A stretch of 64,000 nt of DNA from Madurella fahalii (taxonomy: Eukaryota > Ascomycota > Sordariomycetes > Sordariales). Of the stretch, positions 22,690-33,504 are shown piece after piece (position 1 is the stretch's first letter; each line of letters begins with the position of its first letter). The translations under genes and the position numbers were made by a program. The stretch is from NCBI GenBank assembly GCA_029876055.1, contig CM056877.1, positions 4,588,001 through 4,652,000 of the forward strand. Reading direction: 5' to 3'. The notes under the pieces were generated by a model. The model had not been told where the DNA came from, searched no databases, and saw only the letters and a list, made by a program, of their open reading frames with translations.

Positions 22690-24460
22690 TTAAACGTCTT
22701 CAGACCTTTCCCGCAAACGCACCATCAGTGCCGGCTTATCCCACAGGAGACGGAACTTTGTCTTGGCAACCCAATCGAGTTCCGTGTCGGCAGCTTCGAG
22801 ATCGAACTTGAAGTGCAGCTTCGCCATGATGAGACGCAGCTTGCACAGGCCCACCCTTGAAATACCTATATCAGCGCATAGATCACACAAGAGATGGCGG
22901 ACAGAGACTTACGCTTTGCCGATGCAAGACCTAACGCCAAGACCAAATGGTTGGCTTCCGTCCAGCTTATCGGTGCCCTTACCGATCCATCTTTCCGGCC
23001 GGAACTCTTGGGGATCCTGGAAGTTGATCGGCGAGCGAGCTGCCGCAAAATAGCTGGTCGAAACCCACGTCTAATGCATGGATTCTTGTCAGCTTCGGCT
23101 CCTTGTCAAGCGCGACGGAGAGATGGCCAACTCACACCGCCAGGCAGGAAATACCCGTCCACCGTGTCGCCACCCTCTGGAACAAGCCTTCCGGGCGGCC
23201 ACGGGACAGGCGCCATGATGCGCATCGCCTCATTCAACACCGCATTAAGATACTCGAGATCCACCGTTGTGCCGGGGTTGATGTCATCAATGCTCTTGAA
23301 TCTGCTGCGGACCTCGGCTCGTAGCTTGTTTAACACAGCGGGATCTCGCATGACAAAATAGTTGGCCGTGGAGAGGACGGTGGCTGTGGTCTCGGTACCG
23401 GCAATCACGAGGTCGGATAACTGTGCGGCCTTGTACTCAATGGAAGATTTCTCCCCTTCTTCCTTCTCCGCATCCAACACGAGGCCGATAATGTCAGGTC
23501 GGCCGGACGGGCTCTCTTCGCGCCTGGACAGTACGTGTCAATGATACGGATTCGCCGGGATCATTACCATGGTGACAACCGTACCTCTTCACCATCTCAA
23601 TACAAACCGCCTCATGCATCCTCAGCTCCTTAATCATGGCCATCAACTGCGGCGGCTTCATCGCCAGCACGAGCTTGGTGATCCAAGGAAACCGCATCAT
23701 AGCCACAGCCTCTCCCATCGCTCTGGCGCCGTTCTTGAAGAAGGCGGCCCACGGGTGCATCTTGCCGGCCTCAACGGAGTGGAACGACTCACCCAGGGCG
23801 AGACTGGTCGCGATATCAAACGACACGAGGCTGAAGAAAAGCGTCAAGTCAACAAGCTTTCCCTCCTTGGCGCGATGCGCAAGCTGGCCGATAAAGATAT
23901 CGACGGTCTGGTTGATAAGCGGCCACTGCTGGCGGATCGCACGGTCGGAAAAGCCGGGGGCAAGCATCTTCCGCATCTTGGCGTGCTCGACCGGGTCGCG
24001 CTCGTTGACGATGGAGCGCGCCTGCGCGGTGAACGCGGCGGCATCATAGGCAGGGCTCTTGATGAAGACGCCGTGGTTCTTCCGGAAGCAGTAGATGTCG
24101 CGCCACGAGCTGGTCGTGGTGAAGGAGACCTCATTCGGGGCGGGACGGACCACGGGCCCTGAAGCTGGATGTTAATGGAACTGCCGCGGATGTTCAGACG
24201 TTTGCGTGCTGGACACACCGTATTTCTCGTGCAAGGAGGCTATCCATTTTGGATGGTCGCCAACGAGTAGGTGATAGCAATATGGGAGCTGCCCCAAATT
24301 GGTGGTCAATACACGCGTCTTGTCGCATGGTTTCAGAGTAAAAACTCACATTAGTGATTGCAGCAATGGTTGGGCCGGGAAACTGGTTAAGACCACTTCG
24401 TCGATAGGCGACAAGCTTGACTACCGCGTAGCCCACAATGGCCTGCGCAAAACTCAGCAT
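22690..24460 (-). CDS. Cytochrome P450 monooxygenase, 488 aa, six exons
   Basis: Exons: 24460-24350, 24288-24219, 24158-23585, 23523-23136, 23070-22913, 22855-22690; the phase is consistent at all five junctions and the total is 1,467 nt. The N-terminus has one membrane anchor (MLSFAQAIVGYAVVKLV) and a proline-rich hinge (QFPGP), so the enzyme sits on the ER membrane. Diagnostic motifs: KYGPVVRPAPNEVSF near residue 60, helix-I AGTETT about 292-297, helix-K E-A-M-R about 349-352, the F-R-P-E-R-W segment about 403-408, and the heme-binding FGLGVRSCIG with Cys about 430. It resembles fungal secondary-metabolism P450s (the pisatin demethylase / isotrichodermin hydroxylase type of clan). It needs NADPH-P450 reductase. 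The substrate cannot be told. The terpene synthase is 11.5 kb away with unrelated genes between, so a joint pathway is possible but not shown. Confidence 0.93.
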
Positions 24461-27400
24461 CAGCCGAGAGACTAGAGCACACCGCTGCCAAGACAGGGCG
24501 ACAAACCAACAATGCAAACAATATATAGGACCCCATGATCATTGCAAATGGATGGCGAACTGTATGTGTCTCGGACCGGGGGGTCGGGCGATAAAGAAGG
24601 GAGAGTGTGATGGCTTGGAGATGGAGCGGCCGGAACGAAAGAGGCAGTCCTGTCGATCTGACCAGTTCCGGAGCTGGCCTGGGGTCTGCGGAACAACCCC
24701 GCCGATTCTTAGAGTCAGCCAGCCACACCGACCTTTGCAACGACCGAGTGCCCACCACGGCGCACCACCGCCTACAATTTCGCTGCACGTGGTTGGGCAA
24801 TGACTGATGTTCCAACGCTGTGAATGGGTACAACGTCACCACATACATCATTCAGAATTTGTCTCCAGAGGCGACTAACGGGTCGGGGTGCAAAACTCAG
24901 GTAATTCGCCCATTGATAGGAGCTAGCGCGAATGAGATTGAGTTCTGCAGCCCTAGTTGCCCATAGCAAAAGCGCAAATCGGAACAGGCTCGCTAGGCCG
25001 ATTAATTACAACGATACCTATACTGATTGAATTAGCGCCCTCTAACCTACTAGTTATTACAACACCTATTGCTTAACGGGAAAACAGGTCCCTGGGCATA
25101 TGAGCCCTCTGGTTAGAGAGCGGGAATACAGGAACAACGTCGACAGGGCCGACCTCCTTACCGGTATCAGCAAACATCGCAAAGTTGATGTCAAGTTACC
25201 TCCCACTCTCGGTCGCCGGTCCCGTGAGAATGGACGAGCAGAAGTATCGCTCCATAGGCACCTGAGGTTGTGGGCGGGGAGCCAGAGTGAGGATGATATA
25301 ATGCCGTTCTGACGTACATTGGACTTGGAGAGGGCGTGATGAAGTTCGGGCTTTGCGACAAACTGAAGTCATGACGGACTTCATTGGGGAGTTCTTAGCT
25401 AGGAGAGTTCGAGGCCCCGTTTGCGTGGAGTACTAGTTCCTTTGATCGGTACGGCATCTCCCGGCTCCTGAGCAAAAAGATGCTGCTCACCCAGTCTCTC
25501 TTCTGCAATTGGCAGATGTTTTAAGAGGATATAGTTAGATAAACACATTGTCGTAAGCAGCCAAGGAAGCGTAAAGGCAACCTTAAATCAAATCCCAGAA
25601 ATTCTTGAACCGTTCCGAACAAAGTCCACGCGGCCATCTTTAGTAGCGTCATAACGTTGGCCTTCATCCCCGCAGCTCACTATGATCGGAATCGGGGGTA
25701 ACAGCACCTTCTAGGAAGGGTGACGCCGATACGGAATGCGAAGAACTGGCAATCAAATACGCAAATGCCTATGGATGAGGAAAGAAACTTAGACACAGAC
25801 ACACTGGCACCGGGCTCCGAAGTTAAATCTCATGGTCTCGGCCGTCCCACACTTTGAGAGAGCGTAATTAATACGCGCAGCGCTCTATTGATTCAGCACC
25901 ACAGCTTATTTGCCAGTCATGCTAGCTCATTCCAACACTCAGCACATCTTGCCAATGAAGGTACCACAACACGGCATTCCCCCAAATTCCATGACCTGTT
26001 ACATATTGCGCATGCATTAATCCTATGCGCCGAGGTAGATTTTAACCAACACACTGATCTAATTTATCCATATTGTCTCCGTCCCTTTTATATACTCCAT
26101 GGCGGTTCTAATGCCTAAGCTCTCGTGTTACATAAGGACGCCTCCTCGTTAAGGGGATATCGGTATGGATCTTGGGCCATCCGGTCAGACGGATGGAGTC
26201 ACTTGCTGGGATAGCACTCCGGAGGCTGGATCTCGCGGAGGACCCAGTTGTATTTCGCAACATAAGTAGGGCTGTCTGGGCCGTTGATCCTTAAACAGGA
26301 CATCCAACTCCACTCCCTTTTCACATTTGTTGCTCGCTCAGTTTGAGAGCGTTCCTTGCGCGAAAGGCAGTCTCCCTCTGATCATATGGAATTCTATTTG
26401 CACATTTTGTTTCGACCTTGTTTGGGCTGCAAGGACCCGATATTTTGAGGTGCCTCCTGGCCCTGTCAGTCCTGTCTGTCTTGTCTGTCCGGCTGCAGGC
26501 CGTCTTTGTCCTCCGCCTTGTTTTGGTGGGTACGTTGTTGTAGATGTGTGTTTCTGCACTCTTTCCATAACAGGGACAATATGCTAACACCTAAAGTCGC
26601 AGGCATCCTCTCCTTGGAAAAACAACATAACACGGTGGCAATGCTTATCGCGACCCGCCGACCATGACATGGCGGAACAGCCTGGGAATGGCCGAATATG
26701 AGTGGCTGTGCGACCACCAGTACCAGAACCAATGTGGTCTCCCCTGCTGTCGGTTATATATCAATGATACTCGATGCAGCCAGTACCTGTAGTCTGACCG
26801 ACATGATCGAACCGAACCCCCCCCTCCCCACAACACACAAACCCAGCATTCTTCATCCAGCTCACCGACCGTCTCTTCTACCACGCAATCACCCTCACCC
26901 TCGACGACGACGATTTCTATCGAGGTCCAGGAGATTATAGTTGTACGGGTATTGTAGCTAGGTCATAATCATCGTCTGATTATAGCTAGAATACGCATAC
27001 TACATCGGCGATGCGAAGGCGCGTCCCGAGGAGGTTGGTAGACAGCTCGGATGGAAGAAAGGTGTGGTAGAACGATAGCATTCCGCTTTCGCGGACGCGC
27101 AAGCATCAAGCTAGTTCCGCCGACGTACCTAGAATAAACTGGGCGTACTGCGCCGAATTTGCCGCTCAGCAGCTTTGACACGGGTCGTTTCTACTCCGAG
27201 GCATTCTCATCGGTCTTCAGGTAGGAATAATAATGGGGCAGATTTGCTGCTCAACCAGGCCGGATGACGGTGAGGGAAGACTAGCCACTAGGATGAAAGC
27301 AGCATACCTACTACGGCTATGCATTTCCGGCCCGGATGTCGTTACGCTTTCCAAGACTTACATAAGTGAGGCGAAATGCGACATTACCTTAGTTCATTGT

Positions 27401-27503
27401 AACTGAGCTTACCCCGCTACAGGTAATTTGGTACAACTCTCAGCCTCAAAGAGCGGAAACGTAAGGTAGGTATCGATACAAGTCTTCAGATCAAGACTGG
27501 AAG
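24461..27503. other. Long intergenic region with one dispersed repeat
   Basis: Apart from repeat copy 3 (26150-26570), no gene is recognisable in about 2.6 kb. Short frames on both strands are without motifs. The P450 promoter is expected at the left edge. Confidence 0.45.
26150..26570 (+). repeat. Dispersed repeat family, copy 3
   Basis: Aligns over its length with copies 1, 2, 4 and 5: GGCTGGATCTCGCGG, CTTAAACAGGACA (closest to copy 1), AGTCTCCCTCTGATC, TTCTATTTGCACATTTTGTTT, GGCCGTCTTTGTCCTCCGCC and TTGTAGATGTGTGTTTCTGC. Its end is CTCTTTCCATA where other copies have CACCATTTCAATA. Copies 1 and 3 share a variant middle, suggesting a subfamily. Confidence 0.75.
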
Positions 27504-28211
27504 ATGGCTACCAGCAAGCTGTTCGCCCTCTCACGGGCGTCCCCGGATGATCTCCCCGAGCTAGCGCGGCTGCAATACAGGTGCTTCCCTCCCGTGGTCC
27601 GCGAAATCTTCATGGGCTGCAAGACAGAGGACGACCTGCCACGTCTTGTCCGGCGCCACGAGAAATTAATGCAACAGGATTCAAGTGACGTTTGGATCAA
27701 GGTTACCGACCAAACAACTGGCAGGGTCGTGGCCGCAAGCAATTGGAAGGTCTACGTCAACGGCCCGGTCCCAGCATCGGCGGACGAAGAACCACCGGAA
27801 TGGCTAGAAGGAGAGGCATTAGAGAAGTCGAGGAAGATACACCGAGCCCTAAACGAGGCACGAAGGAAAGCGAATCCAGGAGGCTTTGTTCGTATGTTGC
27901 CGACCCCCCCCCCCCCCCCCCCGGCACTTCCTCATTTCCTCCTGCCTTTTGTTGACACTGTCCCCCGAGACCTGCATATCTGCTATACAGACCCTGATTA
28001 CCGCAGACAAGGGGCGGGTGGCTTGATGATGCAGTGGGGTTGTGATTTGGCCGACCAACTGTTCCTGCCAGCATGGATCGAAGCCTCTCCCGAAGGCAAT
28101 CATCTTTATCGCCGGCACGGCTTCTACGATTTTAGCAAGGTGGTTGGGGAGCTTGAAGGCACACACATGAGGAGGGATGCGAGGAGGACAGTCATCGAAG
28201 GCGGGAAATAA
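27504..28211 (+). CDS. GNAT-family N-acetyltransferase, 235 aa
   Basis: One open frame from ATG 27504. The N-terminal part (ASPDDLPELARLQYRCFPP) is typical of fungal GNATs; the acetyl-CoA site is DLHICYTDPDYRRQGAGGLM (R-R-Q-G-A-G loop), followed by WIEASPEGNHLYRRHGFYDF, the usual last strands. The protein probably moves acetyl from acetyl-CoA to an unknown amine. Between residues 130 and 150 the frame runs through a 19-base C tract (27904-27922) translated as polyproline. A GTATGT donor-like site directly precedes the tract, so an intron covering it is possible, but the frame stays open across. A slippage-prone tract of this length inside a coding region is odd; see findings. No operon-like context. 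Confidence 0.8.
   Translation: MATSKLFALSRASPDDLPELARLQYRCFPPVVREIFMGCKTEDDLPRLVRRHEKLMQQDSSDVWIKVTDQTTGRVVAASNWKVYVNGPVPASADEEPPEWLEGEALEKSRKIHRALNEARRKANPGGFVRMLPTPPPPPPALPHFLLPFVDTVPRDLHICYTDPDYRRQGAGGLMMQWGCDLADQLFLPAWIEASPEGNHLYRRHGFYDFSKVVGELEGTHMRRDARRTVIEGGK
27904..27922. repeat. 19-base C homopolymer inside the GNAT gene
   Basis: Nineteen consecutive C residues on the plus strand. At the length given the GNAT frame is kept. Either a hypermutable coding tract, part of an unspliced intron, or a base-count error of the assembly. Confidence 0.9.
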
Positions 28212-28317
28212 GCCTACATAGTAGCCGTTTCGCTCAGCTGAGAAGTAACATGCAACATTTTCAAATTTTTACCAACCGTACCCCATGCGATAATTATCCG
28301 CTCAATGAGGTAAGCAC

Positions 28318-29085
28318 TCAAGAGCAGGGAGACCATCTGCGTCGTGGTTAGTGATCAACATGGCACGCACACATCGGCTCATGCGTAAGGGAACTGAATA
28401 CACGTACATCAAATGGATCTGCTGCGTGAGCGGGACGTCATCGCCATCGTCCGGGATCATGACAGAGGAGCTAGAGTTTGTGCTCTGCAGGACAACCCGA
28501 TCAAGGACGTCCAGATGTATCGGCTCACCTGGGCGGCTGCAGGGCGACAGGACATAGTCCTCGGGCTGCACGCGCTCGGTCCGGGTGAACACCTGGCCGT
28601 GAGCCAAGTCACCGCCGCCTTCGATGGTGGTTCGGGTGGTGGTAACTGGCCCGTCCAACGCGGCGAAGTAGTAGGTGGAGGAGAAAGTCTTGCTCACGCC
28701 CGCGTCGAGCCGGGCATAGCCGTGGTACGTGCTGGCGCTAATAACGAACCTGGACGCCTCGGCGGGCTCTAGAATGAGCTGGACAGCGCAGTTCCTATAA
28801 CGGTCGCGAGAGCTAGTGCCAGGCCCAATATACGGCGTGAATTTATCGAAGCCTAGTGTGATGAACTGCATGCACGAAAACACAGGTAAGAATCTTAGAC
28901 CGGGTTGTACCTAGCGCCTCCATAACTCGATGACCTACCTCCATGTCGAGAGAGGAGTTGACGGACACTGAGTCCTGCGGACAACCGTCGCCGGAATAGC
29001 GCACGCTTTGGATGCCGACCGCTCCTCCGCCAGGGACCAGGGAAGCGGCGAGAAGGGGAAGGAGAAGGGAGGTGAGGGATTTCAT
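28318..29085 (-). CDS. DUF4360 secreted protein, 207 aa, three exons
   Basis: Exons: 29085-28939, 28865-28408, 28336-28318; the phases agree (147+458+19 nt). The start MKSLTSLLLPLLAASLVPGG is a signal peptide. The mature part begins IQSVRYSGDGCPQDSV and continues FITLGFDKFTPYIGPG, RNCAVQLIL, YHGYARLDAGV and the C-terminal W-S-P-C-S, which is the family pattern of DUF4360: a beta-sandwich-like extracellular domain with conserved cysteines at both ends. The last exon is only 19 nt and supplies the terminal Trp-x-x-Cys; it is supported by a good donor (GTACGT), branch (CACTAAC) and acceptor (CGCAG). The molecular role of DUF4360 proteins is not known; they are abundant in fungal secretomes and in some actinobacteria. 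Intact. Confidence 0.9.
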
Positions 29086-30809
29086 GTTGTAGACAACTGC
29101 TGACGGCGGCTATGGATGTGGTAGCAAGGTCAAGGAGGGTACCTAGTGAAGCTCTTTGAAGGCCAGAACGGTAGGTAAATAACTGGCCTTCCGTCTCTTC
29201 ACCGGAGCACTTTCACACCTACATGACACAAAAATAACTCGCCAAGCCTCCCAAGCATTCCTTTGGCAAACGGAATATAGTAATAGTAACCTGCTTATGG
29301 ACACGGATGAGGATTGAAAGTATCATTCGTCAAGTGACAAGTTTGGAGGCGAGCCGGATAAAAAGGGCCTTCTATATTATGTGGCCGGCCACAACTCCCA
29401 GCTGCGGTGTAACCACGGATCAGTCATCGTCCGATTATCTCAGAATGTCCGCTATATCAAGTGAGACGGTTCATCTTTGACGGCGTCTGGGGCTGCATCG
29501 AATAAGGGTTGGCGAAAAATTGGGCAATTGCAATTCCTTGGAGTTGAAGCAATTCTTGAGTCACTTACGGTATCGCCTTGCTTAAGGTGGTCCTGCTTTA
29601 GGTAGTTAAAGTGAACAAAAGTGAGGCCTGCTGGAGTGTGAACCCTTAGAGTCGTCTCAGGTAACAGAGACTGATTACCGGGGCAAAGTTATGGACAAGA
29701 AAATCTCAAATATTTTACTCGGATCTGTAGGGTTGAACGACCGGGTCTTGTATTTCAGGGGCCGAGTTGGCCGCAATGCGGGGTCGAGGACCGAGGTTCG
29801 GGCCAGCATGTGGATTTGATGGTGTTATGTCTTTTAATGAGGTATTACCATGAGAAGACGCGCAGTCGTGAGGGGGAGGGGACCGCTCAATCGATGACGG
29901 ATGACGGAGTGTTGCATGCAGCGGCTGCGGTCTATTGCGCTGGGCCACAACCGCACATTTGATTGTCAATTGGATGGTTCAATGGAAAAAAGATCTGTAG
30001 CCGAAGAGGCAGTGCTGATTCTTTTCACGATGCCGACTAGGTAAGGTAGTCTTAGCAAGCTATGATTCTGTTGATCCGTGATGTTGTCTCGGTGCGAGAC
30101 ACTGGCCTATTCGTTGTCGTTGAGGGTCTCTGACTATTTACTACGGAGAATCAGCAAGTTCCCGTCAATCTTCAATCCATATCAAAGCAGTCTACCCAGG
30201 TGGCAGCCAGTTTCACCTACGTGCTTCTCCGACCTTATACAGACAAGAACTAGTATTCCGTAAGGCTTTGGCGGAGAGTCCGGAATTGTTGCGAGATCTG
30301 CGTAAGGTATCTAACAAACTTAGAATCTTCTTAACACCCAATAGACGGGGAAGGAATTGGTCTTGAGACTTGCGGTCGAAATGAGAGGGGGCCGTGAAAT
30401 GAGCACTAGTGGTCAACCTTGCGAATCAAATTAGACCTTGAGATGCAGAGCCCTTTAGTACGGGCCGTGAGTGTGGGTTTGCGCCTCCAGTCTTTTATCC
30501 AAATCCGGTAAATAGCTGGGAGGCGCAGTTCCAGGTTCTGATTCGCGGACTTGGGATAGACTGCTGCAGTGTAACGCGTACGTACGCCACAGTAAGAAGA
30601 TAAGCTGTCTGCCTTACGTAGTGCATTGGCATTGATAGGTGCAATCATGGGTTGCGATCCTTTCCCACGCCTGCTCATCCGATTGCCGCAGCTCGAGATA
30701 TAAGTAGGTTGCCGTAGGTTGCGCTTTAACCCACAGTGGAGCCACAGCAGCATCTCGAATTCCCAATTTTCAGAGTTTTTTTCTCCGTTCCAACTGGAAA
30801 AGCCAGAGC
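29086..30809. other. Intergenic region, divergent promoters
   Basis: Lies between the minus-strand DUF4360 gene and the plus-strand hydrolase gene and must hold both promoters. No coding sequence or repeat is recognisable; short frames are featureless. Confidence 0.45.
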
Positions 30810-32734
30810 ATGCGCAATCTCATTAGACGTGCCTTCGCCGTGGCACTCGGCGTGTCGTTGGCGCAAGCAGCACAATGCCAGGACATCAAATGGGGCGACT
30901 GCCTCGACCTCGAGCTAGGCGACGGGTCGCTGCCCGTGCTTTGCGGCAATCTGACAGTCCCGCTAGATTATACCGACATGAGCTCCAACAAGACACTCCG
31001 TCTCGAACTCGTCAAGGTCCCAGCCACGCAGGGGACTTCGAAAGGCAGTATCCTCCTCAACTTTGGAGGCCCGGGGTTGAGTTCGCGCCAGAGTTTGGTT
31101 TCAGCAGGGCCTAGCCTGCCAGTGTATGTCTCTACTACGATCTTGCTCTTTCTTGTTTCCGCTAAGTTAATGCTCTTGGAATAGTCTTAGCGGCGGATAT
31201 CATGACTTGATCACCTTCGATCCTCGGTAGGCGACACCTTTAGGCTCAAAGTTGGCCGCATAGAGTAGGCTGACAACCTATCCAAAGCGGAACGGGCAAC
31301 ACGCTGCTCTTTTCATGCTACCCAGACCAAACTACAAGGCTGATCAACACCCTCATGACCCGCGACTCGAGCAATTCTTCGGAAGTAGCCGTGAGGACGC
31401 TCTGGGGGATGGGACAGGTCGTTGCCGACACCTGCAATAACAATGCTCAAGAGATTGGCGGTTTGGTTGGCACTGCGTTTGTTGTCCGGGACATGATGCG
31501 GATTGTCGATGCTCTCGGCGAAGACGGACTGCTGAGGTATTGGGGTGAGTTGTTGCCTTGTACTCCATCATTGGCAGAGGAGGGCAATGGCTGATTAATA
31601 CCTAACGCGGGGCCGGCTGCAGGTTTCTCGTACGGCACTACCTTGGGTGCCACCGCGGCCGTTATGTTCCCCGACCGGATCGATCGCATGATTCTGGACG
31701 GGGTTTTGAACCCGCATGAGTACTACAATGCATGGTATGGTCCCTTGCTTGCTCCCACACACACCCTTAAGAGCCACCGGTGCTGACATTTCATGTAGGG
31801 ACATCGAGTGGCTCGCCGACTCGGACAAGACCGTTTCTGGCTTGTTCAGGGCCTGCACCGAGAATCCCGACACGTGCGCCCTGGCGAACGGTAATGCGAC
31901 CGCTGAGGAGCTAGAAGCAGCTCTTTACGAGTATCTCGAGACCGAACTCAAGTACAACCCCGTCCCCGTCGGCGAGTTCCTGATAGAATATGGGGTCATC
32001 AAGAGGGTCATCCTCGCCACGCTCTACAGCCCCAGCCGGTGGCCAATGCTGGCAGCCGGCCTCAACGCCCTGCTGACGCAAAACTCGACTGCCTTGGTCG
32101 AGTTTTTCCAGTTCGCATCGAGCAGCGGCATCTCGGCCGACGCCGAGGCTCTGATTGGCATCCGATGCGGCGACAAATCGGCCCGGTTGCCGTCCCTGCA
32201 AGATTTCAGCCCGATCCTGGACCAATTGCACAGCACCAGCCGGCTCGCAGACGCGCCCATGTGGCTGATGATGCAGTGCGCCCAGTGGAAGATGGCCGCC
32301 AAGGAGCGGTACTCGGGGGACTTCCGCGCCAACACGCACCACCCGGTGCTGCTGATCGGAAACACCTTCGACCCTGTAACGCCGCTAGTCAGCGCACACA
32401 ATGTCAGCGCCGGGTTGGAGGGCAGCGTGGTGCTCCAGCACAACGGCTATGGTGTATGTCCTCCCCCGTCCTTTATTTATTTCCAACCTCTGGGGAAAAC
32501 TTAGTTGACAGCCCACAGCACTCATCACTGGCGCAAGGCTCGACATGCACCGCCAGGGTTACCCAAGCTTACTTTATCAATGGCACCCTGCCCGAGCCAG
32601 GCACGGTTTGTGAGCCCGACGTCCCCATCTTTGCCCCCCCTGAGCTCACCACGCGGGGCATTCACGGGGACGAGGGCAAACTGCTGGAAGCGGTGCGCAA
32701 CCTAGAAAAGATTGTGCCTCGCCCCCAGTTCTAG
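30810..32734 (+). CDS. Secreted alpha/beta hydrolase with TAP-like C-terminal domain, 531 aa
   Basis: Six exons: 30810-31123, 31185-31226, 31288-31544, 31623-31734, 31799-32453, 32519-32734; the phase was checked at each junction, total 1,596 nt. The signal peptide is MRNLIRRAFAVALGVSLAQA. The N-terminal core has ILLNFGGPG (oxyanion-hole region), then FDPRGTGNT, and the nucleophile elbow G-F-S-Y-G with Ser207. The charge relay is completed by Asp433 in GNTFDPVTP and His461 in the G-Y-G-H-S segment, in the TAP-like domain named after Streptomyces tripeptidyl aminopeptidase. The last 60 residues include TCTARV and GTVCEPD, a probable disulphide. It should hydrolyse peptides or esters outside the cell. 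All three catalytic residues are present. Substrate preference cannot be read from sequence. Confidence 0.93.
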
Positions 32735-32825
32735 AGCCAGGAGGAGCCAGGAGCGGAGATAAAAACGTTGAGGCGGCTTTGTTTGTCTCTCCTAGATACC
32801 AAGGTGTAGATGTTGAGTTATGTTG

Positions 32826-33504
32826 GTTTTTTTTTTTTTTTTGTCTTGCTTGTGTTCAGACTACAAGGTTGTATAATAATCAGCTTGCCACTCCGGCTTC
32901 TGAGAATCTCAGTAATATTTACATGCCAGTCACCGGCTCTCGAGGCTAGAAACGGATTTTGGCAGTTCGTAGGCTGGGTGCATACCCCTCACGGGAAGCA
33001 GGCCATGGACGCGCGTACCCGACATGCCAAATCCGTAAACGTCTTAGTCATGGATGGTGTGACGAACGGCCATCAACCCGGCCCGCGGAGATTTGTTGGT
33101 TAGTATCAAAACAACTGACGGATGCGAAGGACAGCTCCTCCCAATTCTGAAGACATCGATCAAGGAGAGCTGACACCACCGAACAGCAGCACCTGGTAAC
33201 AGCACCCAGTATTCTCCCTAGGTTTAATATAGTATTACAAGACGGAATCTTAGTCATTGTGTCTCTGTGCCAAGACTGCACCGGCGCTCCACGCCCCCCC
33301 AGCACTGGTGCTAAGCAGATGGTCTCAGCGAGTTGCGAATCCTAACTCCAATTAAACACAAGCGTGGGTATGCATATGGGTATGGTGCTGCGAAAGATAC
33401 AAAAAAGATATGTTTAAACCAAAGAAAGGAAAACCAGACCGCTTCAAACTACCTTATTACAAATCCTTCCTTCAAAACATTGTCCCCCTTTCTCCGCCTT
33501 AAAA
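32826..33504. other. Spacer between hydrolase and HET gene
   Basis: Starts with a T tract near 32828-32842 (possible 3' end region of the hydrolase). No gene recognised. The convergent HET gene ends at 33505. Confidence 0.4.

Noticed and set aside
22219..22860. 213-codon plus-strand open frame
   Set aside because: Antisense to the P450 3' exon, without domain or splice support; the P450 on the other strand explains the coding signal.
24194..24517. Upstream, longer N-terminus for the P450
   Set aside because: The extended frame begins with TTG, not ATG; the ATG at 24460 gives a normal membrane anchor.
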